NCBI GenBank assembly: GCA_947500415.1
Contig: CANMRT010000001.1
Coordinates: 894,982-958,981, forward strand
Source: an uncultured Roseicyclus sp.
Lineage (GTDB): Bacteria; Pseudomonadota; Alphaproteobacteria; Rhodobacterales; Rhodobacteraceae
Length of the DNA: 64,000 nt
Reading direction: 5' to 3'
The notes beneath the pieces were generated by a model. That model saw only the letters and a list, made by a program, of their open reading frames with translations, did no database searches and was not told where the DNA came from. This document shows positions 25,789-34,944 of the stretch, piece by piece. Numbering within the stretch: position 1 is the first letter of the stretch; each line of letters opens with the position of its first letter. Both the position numbers and the translations under genes were made by a program.

Positions 25789-27131
25789 CTGCTGCCCCTT
25801 TTCGGCTGCCGCCACCCAAACCTTACCGCGGTGCTCTGCCTGAGGCCGTTGATCTGGCGGTGATTGGGGGCGGTGTGATCGGCATATGCACCGCGCTCTA
25901 TGCCGCTCGGGCGGGATTGAAGGTGGTGGTCCTTGAGAAGGGTCGCGTGGCGGCCGAGCAATCCAGCCGCAACTGGGGTTGGATCCGGGTGCAGGGGCGT
26001 GATGTCTCGGAAATCCCGATCGCGCTTGAGGCGCAGGAGCTTTGGCAGGACCTGGATGCGGAAGCGAAGGGCCGCATGGGCCTGCGTCAGATTGGCGTCA
26101 GCTACCTCGCGCGGACGGACAGAGATATGGCTGGATTTCGCGATTGGTTGGAGGATGCGAAACCCTTCGGTGTGTCGAGCCATATGATGACGCGCGCAAA
26201 GATGCGCGAGGTTCTGGGCGGCCCGGTCGGCCCGTGGATTGGCGGGCTGCATACGCCGACCGACATGAAGGCGGAGCCATGGGTGGCGGTGCCGGAGTTG
26301 GCCCGGATGGCCAAGGCGGAGGGTGTGCAGATCATAGAGGGCTGTGCCGTGCGCGCGTTGGAGCGGACGGGCGGGGCGGTCAGCGGGGTTGTGACCGAGG
26401 CCGGAACGATTGTGTGCGAGCAGGCGGTCTTGGCGGGCGGGGCGTGGTCGTCGCTGTTCCTGAACCGGCATGGCGTGGACATTCCGCAGCTGTCCGTGCG
26501 GGCCACGGTTCTGGCGACAGGGCCTTTGCCGCAGGTATTGCCGGGGGCTGTCGCAGCGGGCGGATGGTCAGCGCGGCCACGAGAGGATGGCGGCTATACT
26601 TTGGCGGCTGCGGGTTATGCAGAGTTGTATCTGGGCCGGGACACTGTGCGCCATTTGCGCCGGTATCTGCCGTTGGCTTTGAGCGGCAATTTCGACGTTC
26701 ACTTGCGGGGGCCTGCGCCGAAGGGGTTTCCCGATGCGCTCAGCACGCCGCGGTTCTGGCGGCACGATGAGGTTAGTCCATTTGAGCGAATGCGCGTGCT
26801 GAACCCGGAACCGAACGTTGCGAAGGTGTCCGAAATCAAGCGTCGTGTTGCGCAGGCCTACCCGGATATGGGCACGGTCGATCATATCGAGGCCTGGGGC
26901 GGGATGATCGACGTGCTGCCCGATGAGGTGCCGATTGTAGACCATTGCGCCAAGATCCCCGGCCTGGTTGTGACGACGGGCATGTGCGGCCACGGGTTTG
27001 GCATCGGCCCGGCCTATGGGCGCATCGTGGCGGACCTCGTGCAGGGGCGCGATGCAGGCCATGACCTGAGCCCTTTTGCGCTGAACCGCGCCTATCGCGT
27101 GGCGCCTGATCGAAGCGGCCCTAATATCTGA
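25785..27131 (+). CDS. FAD-dependent oxidoreductase, D-amino-acid-oxidase (DAO) family
   Basis: A 448-residue flavoprotein with the N-terminal dinucleotide fold DLAVIGGGVIGICTALYAAR, a second conserved segment AAEQSSRNWGWIRVQGRD, and the C-terminal FAD contact VTTGMCGHGFGIGPAYGR. Members oxidise amines or amino acids such as glycine, sarcosine or D-amino acids. The ATGA overlap with the upstream deacylase shows coupling, so the enzyme probably oxidises a product of deacylation. No covalent-flavin motif is evident. The exact substrate is unknown. Confidence 0.87.
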   Translation: MTAAPFRLPPPKPYRGALPEAVDLAVIGGGVIGICTALYAARAGLKVVVLEKGRVAAEQSSRNWGWIRVQGRDVSEIPIALEAQELWQDLDAEAKGRMGLRQIGVSYLARTDRDMAGFRDWLEDAKPFGVSSHMMTRAKMREVLGGPVGPWIGGLHTPTDMKAEPWVAVPELARMAKAEGVQIIEGCAVRALERTGGAVSGVVTEAGTIVCEQAVLAGGAWSSLFLNRHGVDIPQLSVRATVLATGPLPQVLPGAVAAGGWSARPREDGGYTLAAAGYAELYLGRDTVRHLRRYLPLALSGNFDVHLRGPAPKGFPDALSTPRFWRHDEVSPFERMRVLNPEPNVAKVSEIKRRVAQAYPDMGTVDHIEAWGGMIDVLPDEVPIVDHCAKIPGLVVTTGMCGHGFGIGPAYGRIVADLVQGRDAGHDLSPFALNRAYRVAPDRSGPNI

Positions 27132-27193
27132 TTGAAGCCGATGGGGTGCGGTGGCACCCTTGGCCGGTCACGCCAACACCTGGAGGATACCCC

Positions 27194-28357
27194 ATGCCCG
27201 TCAAGAACCGTTTCGCCGAGCTTCTGCCCGAGATTACCGAATGGCGCCGGGATATTCACATGCACCCCGAGATCCTGTTCGAGACGCACCGGACCAGCGC
27301 TCTGGTTGAAGAAAAGCTGAAAGCGTTCGGCTGTGACGAGGTTGTTGGTGGCATCGGGCGCACCGGCGTGGTTGGGATCATCAAGGGCAAATCCGACACG
27401 AAGGGCCGCACGATTGGCCTGCGCGCGGATATGGATGCGCTACCGATCTTCGAGGCGACGGGGCTGGAGTATGCGTCAAAAACCGAAGGTGCGATGCATG
27501 CCTGTGGGCATGACGGGCACACGGCGATGCTGTTGGGTGCTGCGAAATATCTGGCGGAGACGCGGAATTTTGACGGCACGGTCGCGGTGATTTTCCAACC
27601 CGCCGAAGAAGGCGGCGGCGGCGGCAAGGAGATGTGCGACGACGGGATGATGGAGCGGTTCGGCATCGACGAGGTCTACGGGATGCACAACTGGCCGGGG
27701 CGGCCGGTGGGCTCTTTCGCGATCCGGCCCGGCGCGTTTTTCGCGGCGACGGATACGTTCGAGGTGCAGTTCAAGGGCAAGGGCGGGCACGCCGCCAAGC
27801 CGCAGGAGACGATTGATACGACCGTGATGGCGGCCCATGCGGTGACGGCGTTGCAGACGATTGCGGCGCGGAATGCCGATCCGGTGAGCCAGATCGTGGT
27901 TTCGGTGACATCGCTTGAGACGGAGTCCAAAGCTTTCAATGTGATCCCGGAGACTGTCACGATGCGCGGCACGGTGCGCACGATGTCGGAGGAGAACCGG
28001 GATCTGGCGAACAAGCGGGTGCCTGAGATCTGCGAAGGTGTGGCCGCGATGATGGGCGGACGGGCCGAGGTCGACTATGTGCGCGGCTATCCGGTGATGG
28101 TGAACTCGGATGAGCAGACGGAATTCGCAGCGGACGTGGCGCGTGCGGTTTCGGGCGAGTGCATCGACGCGCCGCTGGTGATGGGGGGCGAGGATTTCGC
28201 CTTCATGCTAGAAGAGCGTCCGGGGGCGTATATCCTGGTCGGTAACGGCGACACGGCGATGGTTCACCACCCAGAATACAACTTCAACGACGAGGCGATC
28301 CCGGCGGGATGTTCGTGGTGGGCGGAGATCGTGGAACGGCGGATGCCTGCGGCTTGA
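27194..28357 (+). CDS. M20D amidohydrolase, hippurate-hydrolase type
   Basis: A 387-residue metal-dependent amidohydrolase that cleaves N-acyl amino acids. Landmarks are WRRDIHMHPEILFETHRTS, LRADMDALPIFE, the metal site HACGHDGHTAMLLGAAKYL, FQPAEEGGGGGKEMCDDG and the late MGGEDFAFMLEERPG. ATG 27194 follows GGAGG at good spacing. It is the last gene of the transport/oxidation operon, 62 bases after the oxidoreductase. Two different M20 enzymes in one operon suggest breakdown of more than one acylated compound or of a dipeptide-like substrate. Confidence 0.9.
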   Translation: MPVKNRFAELLPEITEWRRDIHMHPEILFETHRTSALVEEKLKAFGCDEVVGGIGRTGVVGIIKGKSDTKGRTIGLRADMDALPIFEATGLEYASKTEGAMHACGHDGHTAMLLGAAKYLAETRNFDGTVAVIFQPAEEGGGGGKEMCDDGMMERFGIDEVYGMHNWPGRPVGSFAIRPGAFFAATDTFEVQFKGKGGHAAKPQETIDTTVMAAHAVTALQTIAARNADPVSQIVVSVTSLETESKAFNVIPETVTMRGTVRTMSEENRDLANKRVPEICEGVAAMMGGRAEVDYVRGYPVMVNSDEQTEFAADVARAVSGECIDAPLVMGGEDFAFMLEERPGAYILVGNGDTAMVHHPEYNFNDEAIPAGCSWWAEIVERRMPAA

Positions 28358-28364
28358 TCGCCAG

Positions 28365-28382
28365 CTTATCACGGTTGATAAG
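28365..28382. terminator. Hairpin after the amidohydrolase gene
   Basis: CTTATCA pairs with TGATAAG around CGGT, 7 bases after the stop. No T-run follows, so termination is uncertain. Confidence 0.4.
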
Positions 28383-28461
28383 TGAGGTTAAGTCATTGAT
28401 TTGTATTTTTAAGCGTGCTGGCTTCAGCGAAGGGATTACCATGATCTCGGCTATGGAAGCA

Positions 28462-28498
28462 CGCGCGGGCGGCGCCCACCCACCTCGACGCCCGCGCG
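28462..28498. other. GC-rich inverted repeat in the gap 28358-28640
   Basis: CGCGCGGGC and GCCCGCGCG form a 9-base stem with a 19-base loop. The 283-base gap between the amidohydrolase and the GIY-YIG gene holds no supported gene. This stem and the smaller hairpin at 28365 are its only visible structures. Confidence 0.4.
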
Positions 28499-28640
28499 CG
28501 ACAGCGTTTTGCGAGTTGGCGTGTGACCGTGAGGATGGGGTGCAGTTTGGGATGAAAAGTTGTTCAGGGCACTATGAGACGCGCGGGAGGCGGATGCTTT
28601 ATGCGCTTGGCAAAGAGCAGAGATTCTGTTGCGCCTTGCT

Positions 28641-29348
28641 TTAGAGTCTGTACCGCACGGGATTGGCCTGACCGCGGGTCTTCGGAACACGCTTGTTCAT
28701 ATAAATCTCTTTGACAGCATCTTCGGCTTCGCGCCCCACGAATTCCTTGCGTCGCGGATCGTCGCCATTTTCCCATTGTCCAATTCTAAAGACACCCACG
28801 ACAAAACCACGATATTCGGCCAAGGCGTATTTCAGGCGTCCAAGATGCTTTTCGTCGATTACCCACGACCTGCGGGTTGCTTCATATATCCCTCCCCCAA
28901 CTCTGCGTGCGTTTTTGTAGTTTTTGTTAATGTTGAGCAGTACGCAGTCATCTCCAATGCTCTCAAGCGGTGGTGCATTGAATTTTGTAGCGATTTCATT
29001 GGTGGTCATCATCCCGAAAGCAGTCGCGTGATGCCCTCCAGCAATATTCGTCAGACCCATGTCATAATATCGAAAGAAGTCCAGAAAACAGCTCTCGACA
29101 AGGAGGCTTTCGTTTTTTGACAAACCATGGCGAACAATAACCATCCTAACTTGTTCGCCGCTCTCTTCTATTTCCCGAATTCGGTTGAGCTTGTCTGTAT
29201 CCCGAATCCCGGATGTGGCCTCCTGGACATGGGCAAACACTCGCGTCCCTGTCCCCTTGCCGATGTAGAATGGTTGATCATCACGAGGATCAACCAGCGC
29301 GTAGACATAGAATTTGATTTCCTGCTCGGTTTTGCTGTCAAAACCCAA
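28641..29348 (-). CDS. GIY-YIG nuclease-fold protein (LEM-3-like)
   Basis: A 235-residue protein whose N-terminal third is a GIY-YIG domain of the LEM-3/Ankle1-like kind: KFYVYALVDPRDDQPFYIGK, the catalytic-type Arg in GTGTRVFAHV, and the Glu in NESLLVESCFLDFF. The C-terminal part (RRSWVIDEKHLGRLKYALAE, GVFRIGQWENG) is of unknown function. Start is TTG at 29348, in the same frame as moaA and separated from its TGA by one codon. The strong GGGGGGTGA ribosome site overlaps the moaA end. The gene is less GC-rich than its neighbours, which suggests acquisition. A role in DNA processing is inferred only. Confidence 0.75.
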   Translation of the reverse strand: MGFDSKTEQEIKFYVYALVDPRDDQPFYIGKGTGTRVFAHVQEATSGIRDTDKLNRIREIEESGEQVRMVIVRHGLSKNESLLVESCFLDFFRYYDMGLTNIAGGHHATAFGMMTTNEIATKFNAPPLESIGDDCVLLNINKNYKNARRVGGGIYEATRRSWVIDEKHLGRLKYALAEYRGFVVGVFRIGQWENGDDPRRKEFVGREAEDAVKEIYMNKRVPKTRGQANPVRYRL

Positions 29349-29351
29349 AAT

Positions 29352-30362
29352 TCACCCCCCGGTATGGCTCATGTGGCGGCTCATCTGGCCATCCACAGCC
29401 TGCCGGGAATAGTCAAAATCGTGGCCCTTGGGCTTGAGGTTGATTGCTTTGCGGATCGCATCCTCGAGCAATGCATCGCCTTCAGATGCGCGCAGCGGCG
29501 CGCGGAGGTCGGCCATGTCTTCTTGGCCGAGGCACATATAGAGCTCTCCAGTGCAGGTCAGGCGCACGCGGTTGCACGATTCACAGAAGTTGTGGGTGAG
29601 CGGCGTGATGAAGCCGATTTTCTGGCCGGTTTCTTCCAGTTGAACATAGCGGGCGGGGCCGCCGGTGCGCTCGGCCAGATCGTTCAGGGTGAAACGTTCC
29701 GCGAGGCGGGCGCGCAGGTCTTTGAGGGACCAATATTGGTCGAGTCGGTCTTCGTTGCCGAGATCACCCATCGGCATGACCTCGATGAACGTCAGGTCCA
29801 TGTCGCGGCTGGCGCACCAGTCTTGGAGGGTGAAGAGTTCGTCTTCGTTGAAGCCTTTGAGCGCCACGGCGTTGATCTTGACGCGCAGACCCGCGGCTTG
29901 GGCGGCGTCGATGCCTTCGAGCACCTGTTTCAGCCGACCCCAGCGGGTGATCTCCGCGAACTTCGCCTCGTCGATTGTGTCGAGGGAAACGTTGATGCGG
30001 CGCACACCGGCGGCATAGAGCGGCTCGGCAAAGCGGGCGAGTTGGGAGCCGTTGGTGGTGAGGGTCAGCTCGTCCAGCACACCGTCATCGAGGTGCCGTT
30101 TCATGCCCTGGAAGAAGGTCATGATATCGCGGCGGACCAGGGGCTCGCCCCCCGTGATGCGCAGTTTGCGCACGCCCAGACGGATGAAGGTCGAACACAT
30201 GCGGTCAAGCTCTTCCAGCGTCAGAAGCTCTTTCTTCGGCAGGAACTGCATGTTCTCGGACATGCAATAGACGCAACGGAAATCGCAGCGGTCGGTGACG
30301 CTGACCCGCAGGTAGGTGATCGCGCGGGCGAAAGGGTCGATGAGGGGGGCAGCTTGTTCCAT
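29352..30362 (-). CDS. moaA: MoaA, GTP 3',8-cyclase
   Basis: A 336-residue radical-SAM enzyme that starts molybdenum cofactor synthesis by converting GTP to cyclic dehydro-GTP. The radical-SAM cluster motif is [22 protein letters not shown] follows. The second C-terminal [4Fe-4S] cluster is in [20 protein letters not shown]. The protein ends MSHTGG, the conserved double-glycine tail, so the gene is intact. ATG 30362 ([20 protein letters not shown]) is chosen. Other moa genes are absent here. Confidence 0.95.
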   Translation of the reverse strand: MEQAAPLIDPFARAITYLRVSVTDRCDFRCVYCMSENMQFLPKKELLTLEELDRMCSTFIRLGVRKLRITGGEPLVRRDIMTFFQGMKRHLDDGVLDELTLTTNGSQLARFAEPLYAAGVRRINVSLDTIDEAKFAEITRWGRLKQVLEGIDAAQAAGLRVKINAVALKGFNEDELFTLQDWCASRDMDLTFIEVMPMGDLGNEDRLDQYWSLKDLRARLAERFTLNDLAERTGGPARYVQLEETGQKIGFITPLTHNFCESCNRVRLTCTGELYMCLGQEDMADLRAPLRASEGDALLEDAIRKAINLKPKGHDFDYSRQAVDGQMSRHMSHTGG

Positions 30363-30462
30363 GGGCGGAACGTATGCCCGCAAGGTGCGCGCGGCAAGTC
30401 ACGGTTGCGAGGTTGCGGCGAGGGCCTTAGGTTTTGGGGCAAGAGCAGTATCGAGGTGCGAG

Positions 30463-30960
30463 ATGAAACGTTTGGCAATGGGTGTGGCGGTATTGGCCGT
30501 GACGGGGTGCGCGAATGGCGGCCTGGGCGGCATGTTCGAGGGCGGCTCGGCCAGCAGCAGCCCGTTTGCGCGCGATACGCCGGATGTGCCGGCGGCCAGC
30601 GGTGAGGTGATTACCGAGGCCGTGGTTGGCGAGGCTGCTGCAGAAGACATCGCGCCGACGGAATCAAGCGTGCGCGCAGCAGCGGTGGCCGAAGGCGATA
30701 CGGCTGCCGGTGACAACGTGCGCGGCTTCACGGTGGCGAGCCTGGGTGATGCGACGGTGCCAGGTCTGTGGATCGAGACGCCCCTGGTGGACCGCGAGCG
30801 GGTGGCGACGGTGGTGGCGCCAAATGGCACGACGGTTGAAGTCACGGCGCGGCCTTCAGGTGGCGAGCGCGGGTCGGGGTCGCGGCTATCGCTCGCGGCG
30901 TTCCAGGCGCTGGGGCTGAGCCTGACGGGGCTGCCGACGGTGACTGTGATTGCCGAATGA
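30463..30960 (+). CDS. Putative lipoprotein of unknown function
   Basis: A 165-residue protein with a lipoprotein signal (MKRLAMGVAVLAVTGC; lipobox VTGC). An Ala/Glu/Asp-rich, probably disordered stretch follows. Then a small domain (RGFTVASLGDATVPGLWIET, VVAPNGTTVEVTARPSG, then SRLSLAAFQALGLSLTGL) looks like a compact fold of the kind found in several Rhodobacteraceae envelope proteins. The 3' end overlaps the TTG start of the acyl-CoA synthetase by 11 bases. No function can be assigned. Confidence 0.72.
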   Translation: MKRLAMGVAVLAVTGCANGGLGGMFEGGSASSSPFARDTPDVPAASGEVITEAVVGEAAAEDIAPTESSVRAAAVAEGDTAAGDNVRGFTVASLGDATVPGLWIETPLVDRERVATVVAPNGTTVEVTARPSGGERGSGSRLSLAAFQALGLSLTGLPTVTVIAE

Positions 30961-32548
30961 TCGGCTGATCCCTGAGCTTGGTGACTGGTCCGTAATGCGG
31001 GCCAGGTTTGCCTGGAACATTCCAGAACAATTGAATTTGGCGGAGGTGTGCTGCGCCGGATGGGCGCGGGCAGAGCCTGACCGTGTCGCGGTGCGCCATA
31101 TCGGGGAGCGGGACGAAGTCTGGACCTACGGCGATCTGGACCGCGCAGCGCGGGCTTTGGCCGCGACGCTGGCGGGGCAAGGCGTGGGGCCGGGCGATCG
31201 CGTTGCGATTTTCATGGCGCAGAACCCGCGCGTTCTGGTGGCGCATCTTGCGGCGTGGCGGCTGGGGGCGATCTCTCTGCCGCTGTTCACTTTGTTTGGC
31301 GAGGATGCGCTGCGCTACCGGCTGGCAGACAGTGGCGCGAAGGCCGTTGTCGCGGACGGTGCGGTGCTGGATCTGGTAATGAGCTTGCGGGCGGATTTGT
31401 CGGAGTTGGAGGTGGTTTTGGCGACCGGGGAGGTGTTGGCCCCTGTGCTGTCGTTGGACGAGGCGATGCGGGACGGGGACGTTCCGATGGCGCAGACCCG
31501 CGCGGACGATCCGGCGGTGATGATCTACACCTCGGGCACCACGGGCGACCCCAAAGGCGTGCTGCATGCGCATCGGTTCCTTTATGGGCATCTGCCCTGC
31601 ATGGAGCTGGCGCAGGGAGGGTTTCCGCAGGCGGGCGACGTGGGGTGGACGCCTGCCGATTGGGCCTGGATCGGCGGGTTGATGGATATGGCGGTGCCGT
31701 GCCTGTTTTACGGTGTTCCGCTGATCTCGCATCGGTTTGCGAAGTTCGCGCCGGAGGCGGCGTTCGACCTGATGGTGCGCGGAGGCGTCACGAATGCGTT
31801 TCTGCCGCCGACGGCCTTGCGGTTGATGCAGCAGGCGTCGGCGCCTGATGGTTTGCGATTGCGGGCCATTGGCTCGGGCGGCGAGGCTTTGGGCGGCGAT
31901 CTGCTGGAGTGGGGGCGGGATGCGCTTGGGTGTCCGATCAACGAATTCTACGGTCAGACGGAGGCGAACCTTGTGGTCGCGGCCTGTGACGGGGTGATGG
32001 AGCGTGTGCCAGGCGCGATGGGATTACCGGTGCCAGGGCATGAAGTGGCGGTGTTGGGGCTGGATGACGTGCCGGTTGGCGCGGGCGAGGTGGGCGAGGT
32101 CTGCGTCGCGTCGCCAGACCCGGTGATGATGCTGCGCTATTGGAACAAGCCGGATGCGACGGCAAAGAAAGTTGTGAATGGCTGGCTGCGGACGGGGGAT
32201 CTGGCGATGCTGCGCTCGGACGGGCAGTTGGTGTTCCATGCGCGCGACGACGATGTGATCACTTCGGCAGGCTATCGGATTGGCCCGGTGGAAATTGAGC
32301 AGGCGCTGTGCAGCCACCCGGACGTGACCATGGCCGCTGTTGTGGGCGAGCCAGACCCGATCCGCACGGAAGTGGTGGTGGCGCACGTCGTGCTGCGCGA
32401 GGGGGCGGAGGTGTCGGACGACGCGCTGAAGGTGCTTGTGCGCGAGAAGGTCTCGGCCCACGTTGTGCCGCGTGCGATTGTGCGGGCCAAGAGCCTGCCG
32501 ATGACAGCTACGGGGAAGATCCTGCGGCGGGCGCTGCGGGGCGGGTGA
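30950..32548 (+). CDS. AMP-dependent acyl-CoA synthetase, acetyl/medium-chain type
   Basis: A 532-residue adenylate-forming ligase that couples a short or medium-chain acid to CoA. Motifs are the P-loop YTSGTTGDPKGVLHAHRFL, the adenine-binding NEFYGQTEANL, WLRTGDLA, ITSAGYRIGPVEIEQAL and the catalytic lysine in TATGKILRRAL. Start is probably TTG 30950: the residues before the first ATG (30995) already resemble the family start (LIPELGDWSVMRARFAWNIP). It overlaps the upstream lipoprotein gene. Chain-length preference is not evident. Confidence 0.9.
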   Translation: MPNDRLIPELGDWSVMRARFAWNIPEQLNLAEVCCAGWARAEPDRVAVRHIGERDEVWTYGDLDRAARALAATLAGQGVGPGDRVAIFMAQNPRVLVAHLAAWRLGAISLPLFTLFGEDALRYRLADSGAKAVVADGAVLDLVMSLRADLSELEVVLATGEVLAPVLSLDEAMRDGDVPMAQTRADDPAVMIYTSGTTGDPKGVLHAHRFLYGHLPCMELAQGGFPQAGDVGWTPADWAWIGGLMDMAVPCLFYGVPLISHRFAKFAPEAAFDLMVRGGVTNAFLPPTALRLMQQASAPDGLRLRAIGSGGEALGGDLLEWGRDALGCPINEFYGQTEANLVVAACDGVMERVPGAMGLPVPGHEVAVLGLDDVPVGAGEVGEVCVASPDPVMMLRYWNKPDATAKKVVNGWLRTGDLAMLRSDGQLVFHARDDDVITSAGYRIGPVEIEQALCSHPDVTMAAVVGEPDPIRTEVVVAHVVLREGAEVSDDALKVLVREKVSAHVVPRAIVRAKSLPMTATGKILRRALRGG

Positions 32549-32556
32549 ACGCCGCG

Positions 32557-33840
32557 CTATTTCTCTATGCTGCGACGGATGGATCGCACGACAAGCCAAA
32601 CCAAGAAAACCACGGGCAGAACTGCGGCGGCGGTCAGGATCGTTTCGGACACGCCAAGGGGCTCAGCCAGCGGTTTGATTAGGTAAACCACCAGGTTGAG
32701 GGCGTAGTAGCTGATCGCGACGATCGAGAGGCCTTCGACCGTTTTCTGCAAGCGCAGTTGCAGGTCGGAGCGGGCATCCATCGATTCTAGCAGCTGCTGG
32801 TTCTGGGCGGAGCGGTCAACGTCCACGCGGGTCCGCAGAAGGTCACCCGCGCGGATGGCGCGGTCGGTCATGGTTTGCAGGCGCCGTTCGGTCGATTTCA
32901 CCGTGCGCATGGCGGGATCGAAGCGGCGCATCATGAATTCGCCGAAGGTTTGCCGCCCCTCGAACCGCTCCTCGCGCAGGATTGAGATGCGCTGGTTGAC
33001 GAGAGCCTCGTAAGCTCCGGTCGCGCCGAAGCGGAAAGCGGATTCTGATTGCAGCTTTTCCAACTCCGATGCTGCGGCGAGCAGATCGTTCAGGGTTTCA
33101 TCCGGTTTGCGTAGATCGCCCGTCATGTCGCCGACGAGCGAGGACAGTCCGGCATCAATCTCTCCCATCCGGCGGGAGATCTCATGGGCGCGGGGGAAAC
33201 CCAACATCGACATGGATTTGTAGGTCTCAATCTCGCAAATACGCTGGACGATGCGCCCGATCCGGCGGTTGCCCGTTTCGGGTTTGGTGAAGACCGCGAA
33301 CCGCATGTGCCCGGCGCTGTCGATGCGGAAATCGCCTGCGATGATGGCCGCGTCGTCCAACACGCGTGATGCCGTCAGGCTTTCGGGGACGAACCATTCG
33401 CTGAGGTATTCTGCGATTTTGGCCTCATCCTTCGGGGCCTCTGCATAGCGAATGTGAGCCGATGTGATGCGGACACCGGGCGCGTCTTCGAGCCAGTCTT
33501 CGGGAAAAACCTCCCACGCGGCGGTGTCGAAGGGGCGATCTGCGCCGTTTTCGAGGAAGGCCGTATAGCTCACGAATTCCGTGTGGCTTTCCCATTTCAG
33601 ATGAAAGCGCCCAAGCTTTGCGAAGTAATGGGTCGCGTCCGGGCCGGGGTGTTGTGCGCCAAAGCGGTCGAGCAACGCCAAGAGGTGCGCGCGGTCTAGC
33701 CCACGATCCCGCTTTGCGGCCTCTTTCGGCTGCTTGATCGCCAAGTAGACGGCCTGTCCGGGGCAAGAGACGGACGGGAAGGGGCGCGCGTGAAGCTCAT
33801 TGGCGAGCTGGTAGCGCAGTGGGTGGTCTTCGATGGGCAT
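32557..33840 (-). CDS. DUF3422 membrane-anchored protein
   Basis: A 427-residue protein of the DUF3422 family, common in proteobacteria and of unknown function. It starts MPIEDHPLRYQLANELHARP, a family hallmark, and includes FHLKWESHTEFVSYT. The middle is helical and possibly coiled (QNQQLLESMDARSDLQLRLQ). Two membrane segments lie at the C-terminus (VAISYYALNLVVYLIKPL and AAAVLPVVFLVWLVVRSI) with a basic tail. I chose ATG 33840. It converges on the acyl-CoA synthetase. Confidence 0.9.
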   Translation of the reverse strand: MPIEDHPLRYQLANELHARPFPSVSCPGQAVYLAIKQPKEAAKRDRGLDRAHLLALLDRFGAQHPGPDATHYFAKLGRFHLKWESHTEFVSYTAFLENGADRPFDTAAWEVFPEDWLEDAPGVRITSAHIRYAEAPKDEAKIAEYLSEWFVPESLTASRVLDDAAIIAGDFRIDSAGHMRFAVFTKPETGNRRIGRIVQRICEIETYKSMSMLGFPRAHEISRRMGEIDAGLSSLVGDMTGDLRKPDETLNDLLAAASELEKLQSESAFRFGATGAYEALVNQRISILREERFEGRQTFGEFMMRRFDPAMRTVKSTERRLQTMTDRAIRAGDLLRTRVDVDRSAQNQQLLESMDARSDLQLRLQKTVEGLSIVAISYYALNLVVYLIKPLAEPLGVSETILTAAAVLPVVFLVWLVVRSIRRSIEK

Positions 33841-33996
33841 GGGCCTGTGGGCTTTCCTGCCAGATGCGTGTGAGGCCACACATAGGGGATCTGGATCAGG
33901 TGTAAACCGGAAAATGTAATGTTTATAGTGGGTTAACGGGGTGCAATTGTATACCGAACGCGCCAAGCCCCCGTAAATGCGAAGGAAAACGCCGGG

Positions 33997-34758
33997 TCAG
34001 GCCACCTGGCCGCCCGCGATCTGGATGGATTGGCCGTTCACCGAACGCGCGGCATCTGAGCAGAGCCAAAGCGCGGTTGCCGCTATTTCCTCCACATCCA
34101 GCATACGTTTGTGCCGGTTTGCGCGGGCGAGTGCTGCGCGCGCTTCATCCTCGGAGATGCCTTGGTGGCCCGCGATCAGCGTGGCGTTGCGGTCGACGAT
34201 GGGGGTGTCGACATAGCCGGGGCAGATGGCGTTGAAGGTCATGTTTGACTGCATGTATTCCTCGGAAAGGCCTCGGATCATGCCGATGACGCCGTGTTTG
34301 GAGGCGGTGTAGGCGATGGCCCCTTTGAGTCCGCGTAGCCCCGCGATGGACGAGATCGCGATCATGCGGCCCCAATCTTCGCGGTCGAGTGTCGCCATGG
34401 CGGCCTGAAACGTCAGGAACACACCGTCGAGATTGGTGGCCATGGTGGCGCGCCAATGGTCGGGCGTTTCTTTGCGGAAAGGGGCGGGTTCGGCGATGCC
34501 CGCATTGGCGATGCAAATGGAGATCGGGCCGCGCGCTTTGGCAGCGGTGGCGGCACCGTCCTGCACACTGGCGACCTCATCCACGTTCATTTGCAGCGGA
34601 TGGAGGCGGGGGTTGCCTGCGGCCACACCTTCCAGCCGGTCCAGGTTGCGCCCGGTGATCGTGACCTCGGCGCCTGCGTCAGCGAGGGCCTGCGCGATGC
34701 CAAGGCCAATGCCGGTTCCACCGCCTGTGACCAAAGCGTGCCGTCCAGAATGTTCCAT
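33997..34758 (-). CDS. Short-chain dehydrogenase, 3-hydroxybutyrate-dehydrogenase-like
   Basis: A 253-residue SDR. The NAD(P)-binding motif is TGGGTGIG (residues 11-18), with NAG in CIANAGIAEP. The catalytic Ser is in AISSIAGLRG and the Tyr/Lys in AYTASKHG, and PGYVDTPIV follows. The last part, with SVNGQSIQIAGGQ, resembles D-3-hydroxybutyrate dehydrogenases and FabG-like enzymes. Start ATG 34758 follows GGAGGG. It is divergent from pntA by 186 bases. The substrate is inferred from similarity only. Confidence 0.86.
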   Translation of the reverse strand: MEHSGRHALVTGGGTGIGLGIAQALADAGAEVTITGRNLDRLEGVAAGNPRLHPLQMNVDEVASVQDGAATAAKARGPISICIANAGIAEPAPFRKETPDHWRATMATNLDGVFLTFQAAMATLDREDWGRMIAISSIAGLRGLKGAIAYTASKHGVIGMIRGLSEEYMQSNMTFNAICPGYVDTPIVDRNATLIAGHQGISEDEARAALARANRHKRMLDVEEIAATALWLCSDAARSVNGQSIQIAGGQVA

Positions 34759-34842
34759 GATGTGCCCTCCCATTCCATGCAGCCTAACGGTCCGGCTGTT
34801 AGCGGCAACAGCGAAAGGAACGGAAACTGTATACATCTGCAC

Positions 34843-34859
34843 ACGCAATATATGTGCGT
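34843..34859. promoter_or_regulatory. Dyad between the SDR gene and pntA
   Basis: ACGCA and TGCGT flank an AT-rich ATATATG centre, giving a 17-base dyad 86 bases before the pntA start. It could be an operator or a chance repeat. Confidence 0.3.
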
Positions 34860-34944
34860 TTATGCCCGTTGTAGAGCGCAGCAGCCCTTGCTATTGGCCT
34901 CCGAGCGAATGGTGAACGACCACGACAAGTACGGGGGAATACCA

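Noticed and set aside
28309-28644. Open frame in the gap after the amidohydrolase
   Set aside because: It begins inside the preceding gene, spans a GC-rich inverted repeat, has no ribosome site and shows no domain.
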